From Phycisphaeraceae bacterium (lineage in GTDB: Bacteria; Planctomycetota; Phycisphaerae; Phycisphaerales; UBA1924), in NCBI GenBank assembly GCA_009827215.1, contig WUAJ01000022.1, forward strand, positions 1 to 20,195: 20,195 bases of DNA, given 5' to 3'. Each line of letters opens with the position of its first letter. Positions within the stretch are counted from its first letter, which is position 1. Below, piece after piece: positions 1-7,624 of this stretch. A model generated the notes under the pieces. That model saw nothing but the letters and a program-made list of their open reading frames with translations, had not been told where the DNA came from and did not search any database. Position numbers and translations under genes: made by a program.

Positions 1-500
1 GAAGTCTGGCTCATTTTGTCCAGAATCAGCACACCATCAAGGTGATCGATCTCATGCTGCCAACAGCGTGCAAGCAGTCCACTCGCCTTGATCTGGATCT
101 CGTTGCCGTCAAGATCGATTGCTTTCATTGTGACTTTGCTTGGACGGCGGACCTCGCCGGTGATTCCCGGTAGAGACAAGCACCCTTCATCAAACGGCTC
201 GATGTCTCCCCCAGTCTCGATGATTTCGGGATTGATAAATGCCTGCGGCTTGGAGGTGTTGCAAGGGAACTCCTCGTCCACCGGATCTCCCTCATGCACA
301 GGGACATGAGCGACAAAGAGTCTCCAGCTCAGTCCGACCTGTGGAGCGGCGAGTCCGATCCCATCAGCGCCACTCATCAGCGTGACCATCCGTTCAGCAA
401 CCGCTCGGACCTCAGCAGTGGCAGAAATCTCCGGAGCTTTGGTCCGAAGCACCTCAGTGGGGTATATCTCTATACGGAGTTTCGCTGGATCTACTGTCAT
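1..500 (-). CDS. def: Peptide deformylase (3' end cut by window edge)
   Basis: Removes the formyl group from the N-terminal methionine of nascent proteins at the ribosome; a metal hydrolase. All three family motifs are visible in the reverse-strand translation: GIGLAAPQ (residues 47-54), EGCLS (105-109; Cys107 a metal ligand) and QHEIDH (148-153; His149 and His153 ligands, Glu150 catalytic). About 166 codons are present and the C-terminus runs off the window at base 1. The frame stays open to an ATG at 575, but I prefer the ATG at 500 (or the adjacent one at 503). It gives the usual short N-terminus before the IEIYPTEVLR segment and has a TACGAT hexamer six bases upstream. Divergent from the TPR gene. 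Family assignment is very secure; the start is less so. Confidence 0.95.
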   Translation of the reverse strand, partial: MTVDPAKLRIEIYPTEVLRTKAPEISATAEVRAVAERMVTLMSGADGIGLAAPQVGLSWRLFVAHVPVHEGDPVDEEFPCNTSKPQAFINPEIIETGGDIEPFDEGCLSLPGITGEVRRPSKVTMKAIDLDGNEIQIKASGLLARCWQHEIDHLDGVLILDKMSQT

Positions 501-506
501 CATCCC

Positions 507-512
507 ATCGTA
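507..512 (-). promoter_or_regulatory. Putative -10 box (TACGAT) of def
   Basis: TACGAT on the minus strand ends six bases before the ATG at 500 and three before the ATG at 503. With normal -10 geometry the transcript would begin at or beside the start codon, giving a leaderless or nearly leaderless mRNA. The same hexamer and spacing recur before several other genes here. No convincing -35 element was found. Confidence 0.4.
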
Positions 513-618
513 TGGCCGGAAGATGATCGGTGTCGGGATGCGATACCAATCTGGATTCAAATCGCATACACTCATGGACCCCATCTACCGATGGTCTCAA
601 TCAGGAGCGTGAACACCC

Positions 619-2103
619 GTGGCGATGTTTGGCAAAAAGAAGAAGAACGACGAAGAGTCCGCTGTTGCGGAGTCTGCACCCGAGATCGCATTCAGTCCTG
701 AGAAAGCAAAGGCTTTCTTCGATCGCGCCAAATCGGTCCACGACTCTGAGAGCTACGAGTACGCGATGCAGCTTTGGCTCAACGGGCTGCGTCAAGATCC
801 CTCCAACATGCTCGGATTTAACGGCTTCCTCCGCTCAGCAGAGGTCTACGCCGTTGAGAACCCAAAGAAGGGTGTCAGCAAAGAGACCAAATCAGCGATC
901 TCCGCAAAGGGGAATCTGGGTAAGTACATCAATGCGTTGTTGGATTTCGGTCTCAAACGCATGGATGTGAGCATCGCGATCAAAGCCGCGTCTGCAGCTG
1001 GGAAGCTCCAACTCAGCGAGCCGACGAAAGCATTGGGTGAGCACGCACTGACCCTGGCGACCAACGATCCCAAAGCAAAGAAAGACATGTTCGTCAAGCT
1101 GCTCGACGCGTTCGAAGAAGCGAGTGTCTACAACCTCGCCGCGATCGCAGGTGAGAACGCATGCCGCATGGATCCAGGTGATGGCGAACTCCAAGTGCGT
1201 GTCCGCAATATGCTCGCGGCTCAGACTATGTCCTCCGGCGGATACGACGACACAGAGCAAGGCGGGTTTCGTAAAAACATCCGAGATGCCGACAAGCAAC
1301 TCCAGCTTGAGCAGCAAGATTCGGTCGCAAAGACCAGCTCGACCAAGGACGACATCATCGAGAAAACAGCTTCGGACTACGAGTCCCGTCCTGATGATCT
1401 CTCAGCACTCGGTGCGTACGCGACGGCGCTTCTCGATCGCGGAAAGAACTCCGACGAAGTCAAAGCGATGTCTCTCTACGGCAAGGCATACAAAGCATCG
1501 GGTCAGTTCCGATTCCGCCAACTCGCAGGTGAGGTCCAGATGCGCCGCGCGACGCGGATGATCAACAAACTCCAGAAGCAGATCCAAGCTGATCCAGAGA
1601 ATGCTGAGCTCCAAGCAAAGCTCGCGGATGCGCAGCCGAAGTTCGTCAAGCTCCAGATGGACGAGCTCGGACTGCAGGTCGAGAACTATCCAACGGACCT
1701 CAGCCTGAAGTACCGGCTCGGGAAGTTGTACTTCCAGACTGGGAAGTACAACGAAGCGATCGAGCAGTTCCAGCTCGCTCAGAACGAGCCCAAACTCCGC
1801 AGAGAAGTCCTCAATCTGATGGGACAGTCATTCATGCAGCTCGGCGGGTGGGAAGATGCAGCGATCCAGACCTTCCGTCAAGCGATCGACGGCAAAATGG
1901 ACGACGATTCCGAACTCGGTATGGACCTCCGCTACTCGCTGATGAACGCACTCACTGACAAAGCGGAGAAGGATTCGGACCTTGAATCCGCAAATGAAGC
2001 GGACAAGATTGCAGCCGCGATCGCGATCCAGCAGTTCAACTACCGCGATGTCCGCGAGCGCCGTGAGAAGATAAAGTCACTGATCTCAAGCTTAAAGAGC
2101 TGA
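619..2103 (+). CDS. TPR-repeat protein
   Basis: A 494-residue soluble protein with no signal peptide or membrane segment. The N-terminus is basic (MAMFGKKKK) then acidic. A TPR-like helix pair lies near residues 35-62, and the clearest tandem TPRs are at about 358-430, around the segments LGKLYFQTGKYNEAIEQFQ and GQSFMQLGGWEDAAIQTFR. The middle (about 210-260) is charged and probably flexible or helical, and residues 310-350 look like a long amphipathic helix. TPR domains normally hold protein partners, so an adaptor role is likely, but the partner is unknown. The GTG at 619 has an AGGAG 11 bases upstream; the ATG at 625 is the alternative. kdsB follows after three bases, so the two are probably co-transcribed. 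Confidence 0.85.
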   Translation: MAMFGKKKKNDEESAVAESAPEIAFSPEKAKAFFDRAKSVHDSESYEYAMQLWLNGLRQDPSNMLGFNGFLRSAEVYAVENPKKGVSKETKSAISAKGNLGKYINALLDFGLKRMDVSIAIKAASAAGKLQLSEPTKALGEHALTLATNDPKAKKDMFVKLLDAFEEASVYNLAAIAGENACRMDPGDGELQVRVRNMLAAQTMSSGGYDDTEQGGFRKNIRDADKQLQLEQQDSVAKTSSTKDDIIEKTASDYESRPDDLSALGAYATALLDRGKNSDEVKAMSLYGKAYKASGQFRFRQLAGEVQMRRATRMINKLQKQIQADPENAELQAKLADAQPKFVKLQMDELGLQVENYPTDLSLKYRLGKLYFQTGKYNEAIEQFQLAQNEPKLRREVLNLMGQSFMQLGGWEDAAIQTFRQAIDGKMDDDSELGMDLRYSLMNALTDKAEKDSDLESANEADKIAAAIAIQQFNYRDVRERREKIKSLISSLKS

Positions 2104-2106
2104 TCC

Positions 2107-2922
2107 ATGTCTGGGAAGAAATCCCCCAAAGCCGTCGCGATCATCCCGGCTCGTTTGGGGTCGACCCGATTCCCACGTAAAGCACTCGCTGACGACACCG
2201 GCAAACCGATGGTCGTCCATGTTTGCGAGCAAGCAGCCAAAGCGGAGTCCGTCGATCGGGTCATCGTCGCGACGGACTCGGAGGAGATCAAAGCCGCGGT
2301 CGAGGCAAATGGCTTTGAAGCCGTGATAACTTCCGTCGAGCACACCAATGGCACAAGCAGAATTGGTGAAGCAACCACCTTGCTTCAACTCCACAAGCAT
2401 CAGGTCATCCTGAATGTACAAGGGGATGAACCTGAGATTGAGCCTTTGACGATCGACGCTGCATACGACGCCTTGTGTCCCATCAAAGGTCCCAGTACTG
2501 ATGCGGTCGGAACCGTTGTGTGTCCGATTGATGCGGACGGGGATTTTCAAAGTCCCAACATCGTGAAAGCGGTCATGAATGACTTCGAGTTCTCTCGGCC
2601 CGAATCGGGTGACGGAGATGGAATCAATCGGATAGGACAAGCGATTTATTTTTCTCGATCACCGGTACCTTATCAGAGGGTTGAGACAGATCGTACAGCG
2701 TTTCGACATGTAGGGATCTATGCCTACATGGTCGAGTCGATCCATCAGTACCTCAGTTGGGAGCCATCAACTCTTGAGGTCACCGAGTCGCTTGAGCAAC
2801 TCCGTTGGTTTGACCACACATTCTCAATCTTCGCGGCGATAGTGAACACTCCGCACGCCGGTATCGACACCCCAGAACAATACCGGTCCTTCGTCGAGCG
2901 CTTCAACGACGCTCAATCCTGA
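2107..2922 (+). CDS. kdsB: 3-deoxy-manno-octulosonate cytidylyltransferase (CMP-KDO synthetase)
   Basis: Activates KDO with CTP to CMP-KDO in the cytoplasm, the donor for the inner core of lipopolysaccharide. The 271 residues align along the whole family: IIPARLGSTRFPRKAL (nucleotide-binding loop, about 12-27), GKPMVVHV, IVATDSEEI, VQGDEP (metal-binding Asp), FRHVGIYAY, STLEVTESLEQLR and GIDTPEQ. It is slightly longer than the E. coli enzyme (about 248 residues), mainly through a short acidic insertion (SRPESGDGDG) in the middle. It begins three bases after the TPR gene stop, with only a weak purine stretch (AAAGAG) as ribosome binding site, which fits translational coupling. Its presence implies LPS-like surface sugar. 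The downstream gene makes CTP, its substrate. Confidence 0.95.
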   Translation: MSGKKSPKAVAIIPARLGSTRFPRKALADDTGKPMVVHVCEQAAKAESVDRVIVATDSEEIKAAVEANGFEAVITSVEHTNGTSRIGEATTLLQLHKHQVILNVQGDEPEIEPLTIDAAYDALCPIKGPSTDAVGTVVCPIDADGDFQSPNIVKAVMNDFEFSRPESGDGDGINRIGQAIYFSRSPVPYQRVETDRTAFRHVGIYAYMVESIHQYLSWEPSTLEVTESLEQLRWFDHTFSIFAAIVNTPHAGIDTPEQYRSFVERFNDAQS

Positions 2923-2985
2923 GAAATTCAAACGATCTTGTCCACAAATCCCTCGCCGGGCTTGCAACCGATACCCCTGCGTTGG

Positions 2986-2991
2986 TACGAT
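2986..2991 (+). promoter_or_regulatory. Putative promoter of pyrG: -10 TACGAT
   Basis: TACGAT lies five bases before the ATG at 2997. A possible -35, TTGCAA at 2962-2967, sits 18 bases upstream, making this the most complete promoter-like pair among the leaderless-type starts in the window. No Shine-Dalgarno sequence precedes the ATG. Predicted transcription start coincides with the start codon. Confidence 0.45.
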
Positions 2992-2996
2992 CGGAC

Positions 2997-4904
2997 ATGC
3001 CCCACCAGAGTAACGACACATCCCCCGGCGATCACCAGTCCAGTGACCTCCTCGCCCAAGCGGGGAATATTTCCGGCGCTGAGCGTGAGTTCTTCTCCCC
3101 GATGCCGGATGGGTATGTGCCCGGGAAGCACAAGTATGTTGCGATCCTCGGCACCGTGATGTCAGGTCTTGGCAAGGGTATCTTCTCTTCGTCGATGGCC
3201 AAGGTGCTCAAGGACAAAGGCTTACGCGTCGCTCCGATCAAGCTTGAGGGTTACCTCAACATCGATTCGGGGACGCTGAACCCATATCGCCACGGCGAGG
3301 TCTTCGTCCTCGATGACGGCACCGAGTGCGACATGGATCTCGGGACCTACGAGCGTATGCTCGATCAGGACCTCACCAAACGCAACTTCGTCACAGCTGG
3401 TCAGATCTATTCCGAAATCCTCGATCGCGAACGACAGGGTGTCTATCTCGGTCGCGATGTCCAGATGATCCCCCATGTCACTGGTGAAGTGAAACGCAAG
3501 CTCCGCGAGCTCGCGATCCGTGGTGATGGGTCGGGTCCCGCCGACATCGTGTTCGTTGAAGTGGGGGGCACAGTCGGCGACTACGAGAACGGCTTCTATA
3601 TCGAAGCACTCCGCGAGCTCGCGTTCGAAGAAGGGCCGGGATCGGTCTGCTTCGTCGCGTTGACCTATGTCATCGAGCCCCAGGCATTGGGTGAACAGAA
3701 GTCCAAAGCGGCGCAGCTCGGGATCAAGCGACTGATGGAATCGGGTATCCAGCCCAACCTCATCGCGTGCCGAGCGGAGAACCCAGTCGAGCAAAAGGTC
3801 CGCGAGAAGATCGCGATGTTCTCAAATGTCCCTATGGAACGCGTGTTCTCGATGCACGATCGCGACAGCATCTACAAAATCCCAGACGAGCTCCGCGCTC
3901 AGGGGCTCGACCGCGAGATCCTTTCGACACTGAGTCTCCATGATCGCGTCGATGCGACAGCAGAGGATCGAGCACGCGTCCGATGGTCTACATTTGTTGA
4001 GGGACTGACCGCTGAGCGTATGCAGACTGTCAAGATAGGTATCCTCGGCAAATATGCCGAGCTCCGCGACGCGTACGCATCGATCGACAAAGCGCTCGAG
4101 CACTGCGAAGCACACTTCCGGACCAATGTCGAGCAAGTCTGGATGGACACCACCGAAATCAACGACGCCAACGCCGCCGATCGTCTCCGTGACCTCGACG
4201 GCGTTATTGTTCCAGGAGGGTTTGGTTCCCGAGGAGTCGAAGGGAAGATCTCCTGCGTCAAACACTGTCGAGAGAACGCGATCCCATACCTTGGGATCTG
4301 TCTCGGATTCCAGGTCGCTGTGGTCGAGTTTGCGCGCAATGTGCTCGGGATTAAGGACGCGTACTCCACAGAGTTTGATCCGATGACATCCTCGGCGCTG
4401 ATCTCTGAACTCCCAGATCAAAAGAAAATCGAAGGGCTCGGCGGGACCATGCGCCTCGGCGCTCAGGATGTCCAGATCACCCCCGGCTCGCTCGCGTCAT
4501 TCCTCGCCGACGGCAAGACCTCGATCCACGAGCGTTTCCGTCACCGCTACGAGGTCGATCCGACCTACATCGAGCGTCTGGAAGCGGGTGGATTGATCTT
4601 CTCAGGTCGCCACCCAGAGCAGCCGATTATGCAGATCCTTGAGCTCCCATCGCAAGCCGATGCGGACGATTCGGTAGCACCGTCGGAACCCATCACGCAT
4701 CCATACTTCATCGGCGCTCAGTTCCATCCGGAACTGACTTCGCGTCCACTCACGCCTCAGCCAATGTTCATGGGACTGGTCGCGGCGTCGCTCAAGCATC
4801 GCTTCGAGCACAACGAGCAGCAATGGGAACAGATCCTCCGAGCTTGTCCGATCCTGAAGCGTTGGCTCCGCACACCCAACGGGCAAGCGCAAACCACAAG
4901 TTGA
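2997..4904 (+). CDS. pyrG: CTP synthase, divergent form
   Basis: Makes CTP from UTP, ATP and glutamine. The N-terminal amidoligase domain has the P-loop GTVMSGLGKG (52-61; usual form GGVVSSLGKG), KLEGYLN (82-88; usual KLDPYIN), CDMDLG (111-116, metal Asp residues) and VEVGGTVGD (Glu188 equivalent to a metal ligand). The C-terminal glutaminase domain has PGGFGSRGVEGK, GICLGFQ (nucleophile Cys435) and FHPELTS (His577, Glu579), so both active sites look intact. At 635 residues it is about 90 longer than the E. coli enzyme, through a roughly 46-residue N-terminal extension and an insertion before the last motif. The ATG at 2997 is chosen over the in-frame TTG at 2982 because of the TACGAT box five bases upstream. 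Its stop abuts the stop of the convergent gene exactly. Confidence 0.95.
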   Translation: MPHQSNDTSPGDHQSSDLLAQAGNISGAEREFFSPMPDGYVPGKHKYVAILGTVMSGLGKGIFSSSMAKVLKDKGLRVAPIKLEGYLNIDSGTLNPYRHGEVFVLDDGTECDMDLGTYERMLDQDLTKRNFVTAGQIYSEILDRERQGVYLGRDVQMIPHVTGEVKRKLRELAIRGDGSGPADIVFVEVGGTVGDYENGFYIEALRELAFEEGPGSVCFVALTYVIEPQALGEQKSKAAQLGIKRLMESGIQPNLIACRAENPVEQKVREKIAMFSNVPMERVFSMHDRDSIYKIPDELRAQGLDREILSTLSLHDRVDATAEDRARVRWSTFVEGLTAERMQTVKIGILGKYAELRDAYASIDKALEHCEAHFRTNVEQVWMDTTEINDANAADRLRDLDGVIVPGGFGSRGVEGKISCVKHCRENAIPYLGICLGFQVAVVEFARNVLGIKDAYSTEFDPMTSSALISELPDQKKIEGLGGTMRLGAQDVQITPGSLASFLADGKTSIHERFRHRYEVDPTYIERLEAGGLIFSGRHPEQPIMQILELPSQADADDSVAPSEPITHPYFIGAQFHPELTSRPLTPQPMFMGLVAASLKHRFEHNEQQWEQILRACPILKRWLRTPNGQAQTTS

Positions 4905-5558
4905 TCACAGCTGAGCTTTCAAAGCTTGGACACTGTCATAAAGAATGATCGCACTGAGTATGTCGGGCTTTCCGAAAGTCACGCAGCAGTTGTTGACCAG
5001 CGTCTGTGCATGTAGCATCGCGTCGAGTTGCGTTGATTGTTCTACCGACTCGATCGAACGCACGATGAACGCATGGACTCCCCAAGGGCGATTGATCCCA
5101 TTGTCAGGTTGCAGCTCTCGTGTGTGCCAATCGATGAGCTGGTCGATGCGAGGCCGGAACTCTCCACCCGATTGAGAATCCAGATGCCAGAGCGCATGTA
5201 GAGCGCAGAGCTCGATCAGTGTTCGATGCTCGATCGCATACGCATCGGACTCAACGAGTCCCCCTTCAGTTTGAATTAGTCCACTCCAATCTTGACTGCC
5301 TTCCGAGAGACTGTTCCAGAGTCGAGTGTCCAGATCGTGCAAGCGATCCGAAGTTGACACACGCACTCCCAGTACACGACCCAGCAAAGGAGCGTCCGTC
5401 GCGCGACGGCTTCCAAACTCGTCCTGGAACTCGTCAATGTACGATCGCTTCGTGTGCTCGTCCGCATCCAGAGGGACTTGATCCATCGGCTCACGAATAA
5501 GTGATTCCAGATGCAAGATCCACTGCTCGATCGTTGGGATATTGGGGCGATTCTCCAC
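4905..5558 (-). CDS. Hypothetical protein, divergent from gcvT
   Basis: A 217-residue protein that I do not recognise. It has no signal peptide, membrane segment or known catalytic motif. It looks wholly helical and soluble, with His and Trp clusters in the second half: ALHALWHLD (near 143-151), IDWHTRELQPDNG (near 166-178) and RPWGVHAFIVRS. The run LHAQTLVNNCCVT follows at about 200. The proline-tryptophan-histidine pattern suggests an alpha-solenoid or all-helical fold, but that is only an impression. The start is GTG at 5558, with TATGAT five bases upstream. An overlapping ATG at 5560 opens a different, shorter frame and is not the gene. It is divergent from gcvT across 45 bases and convergent with pyrG with no gap. 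The reading frame is well supported; the function is unknown. Confidence 0.75.
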   Translation of the reverse strand: MENRPNIPTIEQWILHLESLIREPMDQVPLDADEHTKRSYIDEFQDEFGSRRATDAPLLGRVLGVRVSTSDRLHDLDTRLWNSLSEGSQDWSGLIQTEGGLVESDAYAIEHRTLIELCALHALWHLDSQSGGEFRPRIDQLIDWHTRELQPDNGINRPWGVHAFIVRSIESVEQSTQLDAMLHAQTLVNNCCVTFGKPDILSAIILYDSVQALKAQL

Positions 5559-5563
5559 ATCAG

Positions 5564-5598
5564 ATCATAGAACCATGAGAATCAATCATGACTACGAT
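5564..5598. promoter_or_regulatory. Facing promoters with central dyad between gcvT and the hypothetical gene
   Basis: The minus-strand box TATGAT (5569 down to 5564) is five bases before GTG 5558, and the plus-strand box TACGAT (5593-5598) is five bases before ATG 5604. Between them is the inverted repeat CATGA (5574-5578), seven-base spacer, TCATG (5586-5590). The outer heptamers ATCATAG (5564-5570) and CTACGAT (5592-5598) continue the symmetry with one mismatch. All the arms share a centre near 5581-5582. This looks like an operator serving two divergent, mutually overlapping promoters. It is inferred from sequence only; no regulator is encoded nearby. Confidence 0.45.
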
Positions 5599-5603
5599 TG
5601 AGC

Positions 5604-6764
5604 ATGACCCAGACTACTCTCAAAACGACCCCACTCCACAAGTATCACCTCGAATACCACGCTCAGATGGTGGATTATGCGGGATGGGAAATGCCCATCA
5701 AGTACGAGACCTCGATCCACGACGAGCACACGCACTGCCGGACTAACGGATCGCTCTTCGATGTCTCGCACATGGGGCGATTGTCCGTGAAAGGTAAAGA
5801 CGCCGCTCGTTTGTTCGAGCGTGTCTGCTCTCGACGCATCGGAGACATGCAGCACGGCCAGTGCCGATACTCGTTCATGTGCAACGAATCGGGTGGGGTG
5901 CTCGATGATGTGATCGTCAATCGCATGGACGACAACGAGTTTCTCGTCGTCGTCAACGGCGCCAATCGCGAGAAAATCATCGCTCATATGCAGCAGGTCA
6001 TCAGCGATCGCGGATTCGATGTCAAGTTCGAGGATCGCACAGAAAAGACTGCGATGGTCGCGATCCAAGGCCCAAAGGTTATGGACCTGCTCAGCAAGGT
6101 CTCCTCGGAGCTCGCTGAACTCAAGCGGTTCCGATTCATGGTCAAGAACCTGATGATCATGAAGGTCATCGTTGCACGCACGGGTTACACCGGAGAGAAC
6201 GGCGTAGAAGTCATCCTCCCTGCATCCGCAGTCTCCATGGCAATTAATCTGCTCCAGAAAGAAGCCGTGAGCATTGAGTCGAACCTCGACCTCAAACCCT
6301 GCGGACTTGCCGCACGCGACACGCTGCGTCTGGAAGCCGGACTCCCGCTCTATGGACACGAGTTGGATGAAGAGACCTCCGCGCTTGCAGTAGGGATGCC
6401 GTTCGCGATGAACCTTGACAAGTCGGTCGAAGCAGACGGCGAAACATTCATCGGACAGGAAGCACTGCTTGAGCAGCAAGCCAATGGTGGTCCGGGTCCT
6501 TCACTCGTCGGGATCGAGATTGATTCCAAACGCACAGCACGCCAAGGCATGGGGGTGCTGTCTGGTGATGAGTCGGTTGGCCGTGTGACTTCGGGATGCA
6601 TGTCCCCAACACTCAACAAATCCATCGCGATGGCGTATGTTGACTCGTCGGTCTCCGAACCTGGATCGAAAGTTGCCATTGACGCAGGCCGCACCCAACT
6701 CGAAGGCACAATCGTGTCGTTGCCGTTCTATAAAGCGCCCAAACCAGCCCCAATAACGAGTTGA
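5604..6764 (+). CDS. gcvT: Aminomethyltransferase (glycine cleavage T protein)
   Basis: Transfers the methylene group from aminomethyl-lipoyl H protein to tetrahydrofolate, releasing ammonia, as part of glycine cleavage in the cytoplasm. Family signatures run in order: VDYAGWEMPIKY, GSLFDVSHMGR, GGVLDDVIV (folate-binding Asp region), ARTGYTGENGVE, CGLAARDTLRLEAGLPLYGHELD and a C-terminal barrel with VTSGCMSPTLNKSIAMAYV. The 386-residue length is normal for the full enzyme rather than a short YgfZ-type relative. I use ATG 5604 rather than the upstream in-frame TTG at 5598: that TTG overlaps a TACGAT hexamer ending five bases before the ATG. gcvH and gcvP are not in the window, so the gene stands apart from the rest of its system here. 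It ends back to back with the PhoU-like gene. Confidence 0.95.
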   Translation: MTQTTLKTTPLHKYHLEYHAQMVDYAGWEMPIKYETSIHDEHTHCRTNGSLFDVSHMGRLSVKGKDAARLFERVCSRRIGDMQHGQCRYSFMCNESGGVLDDVIVNRMDDNEFLVVVNGANREKIIAHMQQVISDRGFDVKFEDRTEKTAMVAIQGPKVMDLLSKVSSELAELKRFRFMVKNLMIMKVIVARTGYTGENGVEVILPASAVSMAINLLQKEAVSIESNLDLKPCGLAARDTLRLEAGLPLYGHELDEETSALAVGMPFAMNLDKSVEADGETFIGQEALLEQQANGGPGPSLVGIEIDSKRTARQGMGVLSGDESVGRVTSGCMSPTLNKSIAMAYVDSSVSEPGSKVAIDAGRTQLEGTIVSLPFYKAPKPAPITS

Positions 6765-7478
6765 TCAGTCGATCTGATTCTCTTTGCCGCACTCAATCCA
6801 GCCGGCATCAGTGTGCCTGACAATCGCTCCTGTGACCTGATAGATCACTTGTTCGGCAATGTTCGTGCAGTGATCCGCCATCACCACAGCTTGATGGATA
6901 ATTGAATGCAGATCAAACGCGTGGTCGACGCCGAGTCGTCCATCCGCGATCCGCTGTTCGCTCTTTTTAACGATCACATCATAAAACTCAAGGACTGTAC
7001 CTTCGGAGTTCAGAACGATCTTTGCTCTCGCCGAATCACTCTCGGCAAAGCACTTGACAGAGTCACGCAATATCCCAACAACAGAGTTGGTCATGACCAT
7101 AGTGGTCCGAGGGAATGTCGAAGTCCGATCTCCCAGCGAGACAACTCGGTTCGCGACATCCGCGGCCGCGTCAGCGATGCGTTCGAGCTCGTTGTTCACC
7201 TTCACGGCAGAAAGCAAGGCACGGATCTGCTGTGGAGTCAGAGGGCAGCCGTCTTCGGATGCTCGCTGGAGTAGATCGACCGCGTCTCGTTCGATTTCGA
7301 GGTCAGCTTGGTCAACCTCATCATCACGAGTCATAATTCGTAATGCAGACTCAGAATCCATGCTGAAGATCGTCTGGAACGCTTGCTCCGCGATCTCGCA
7401 GACCAACGCACCTTGCTGAGCAAGTCGGCTCCGGATCTTGTCGAGTCTCTCATCGAACTGCTCTGATGTGATGCCCAT
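6765..7478 (-). CDS. PhoU-like phosphate/metal-binding helical protein
   Basis: The 237-residue all-helical protein has the two-repeat organisation of PhoU. The metal-cluster motifs are ELERIADAAADVA (97-109) in the first three-helix bundle and DHCTNIAEQ (202-210) in the second. PhoU proteins restrain phosphate uptake through the Pst transporter and PhoR signalling, or act with other phosphate carriers. No pst, phoR or Na/Pi transporter gene is in the window, so the partner is not evident. The start chosen is ATG 7478, preceded by AGAGGA at seven bases; an in-frame TTG at 7505 would add nine residues and lacks support. It is divergent from enolase, and its stop directly abuts that of gcvT. 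Confidence 0.85.
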   Translation of the reverse strand: MGITSEQFDERLDKIRSRLAQQGALVCEIAEQAFQTIFSMDSESALRIMTRDDEVDQADLEIERDAVDLLQRASEDGCPLTPQQIRALLSAVKVNNELERIADAAADVANRVVSLGDRTSTFPRTTMVMTNSVVGILRDSVKCFAESDSARAKIVLNSEGTVLEFYDVIVKKSEQRIADGRLGVDHAFDLHSIIHQAVVMADHCTNIAEQVIYQVTGAIVRHTDAGWIECGKENQID

Positions 7479-7542
7479 GGATGGGTCCTCTACCAAACCA
7501 CTCAAGTGACACAGGATTCATGCGCACGATAGCAGAATTCAG

Positions 7543-7571
7543 ATGACCAATCACCCCGATCGACCTATCCT
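7543..7571 (+). promoter_or_regulatory. Putative enolase promoter
   Basis: ATGACC (7543-7548) and TATCCT (7566-7571) are spaced by 17 bases. This would give a leader of roughly 45 bases before the enolase start at 7625, with GGAGA (7612-7616) eight bases before the ATG. This arrangement contrasts with the leaderless-type starts nearby. Weak -35 match. Confidence 0.35.
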
Positions 7572-7624
7572 CGATGAAATCACAATGCTTTTGTCGATTT
7601 CACCATCAACCGGAGACCTCAAAC

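Noticed and set aside
3222..4421. Long antisense frames over pyrG (3222-3794 and 3822-4421)
   Set aside because: They are shadows of a well-supported CTP synthase, and their composition reflects the complementary strand of strongly biased codons.
5276..5560. 94-codon frame starting at ATG 5560 on the minus strand
   Set aside because: It overlaps the 217-residue frame starting at GTG 5558, which spans the full interval up to pyrG and has a more protein-like composition.
5592..6479. 295-codon open frame antisense to gcvT
   Set aside because: It lies wholly over a clear gcvT, has no family motifs, is rich in His/Asp/Val as expected from mirrored codon bias, and lacks a start signal of its own.
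7574..7624. Upstream in-frame ATG of enolase
   Set aside because: It would add 17 residues foreign to the family. The ATG at 7625 has a good ribosome binding site and the conserved N-terminus.
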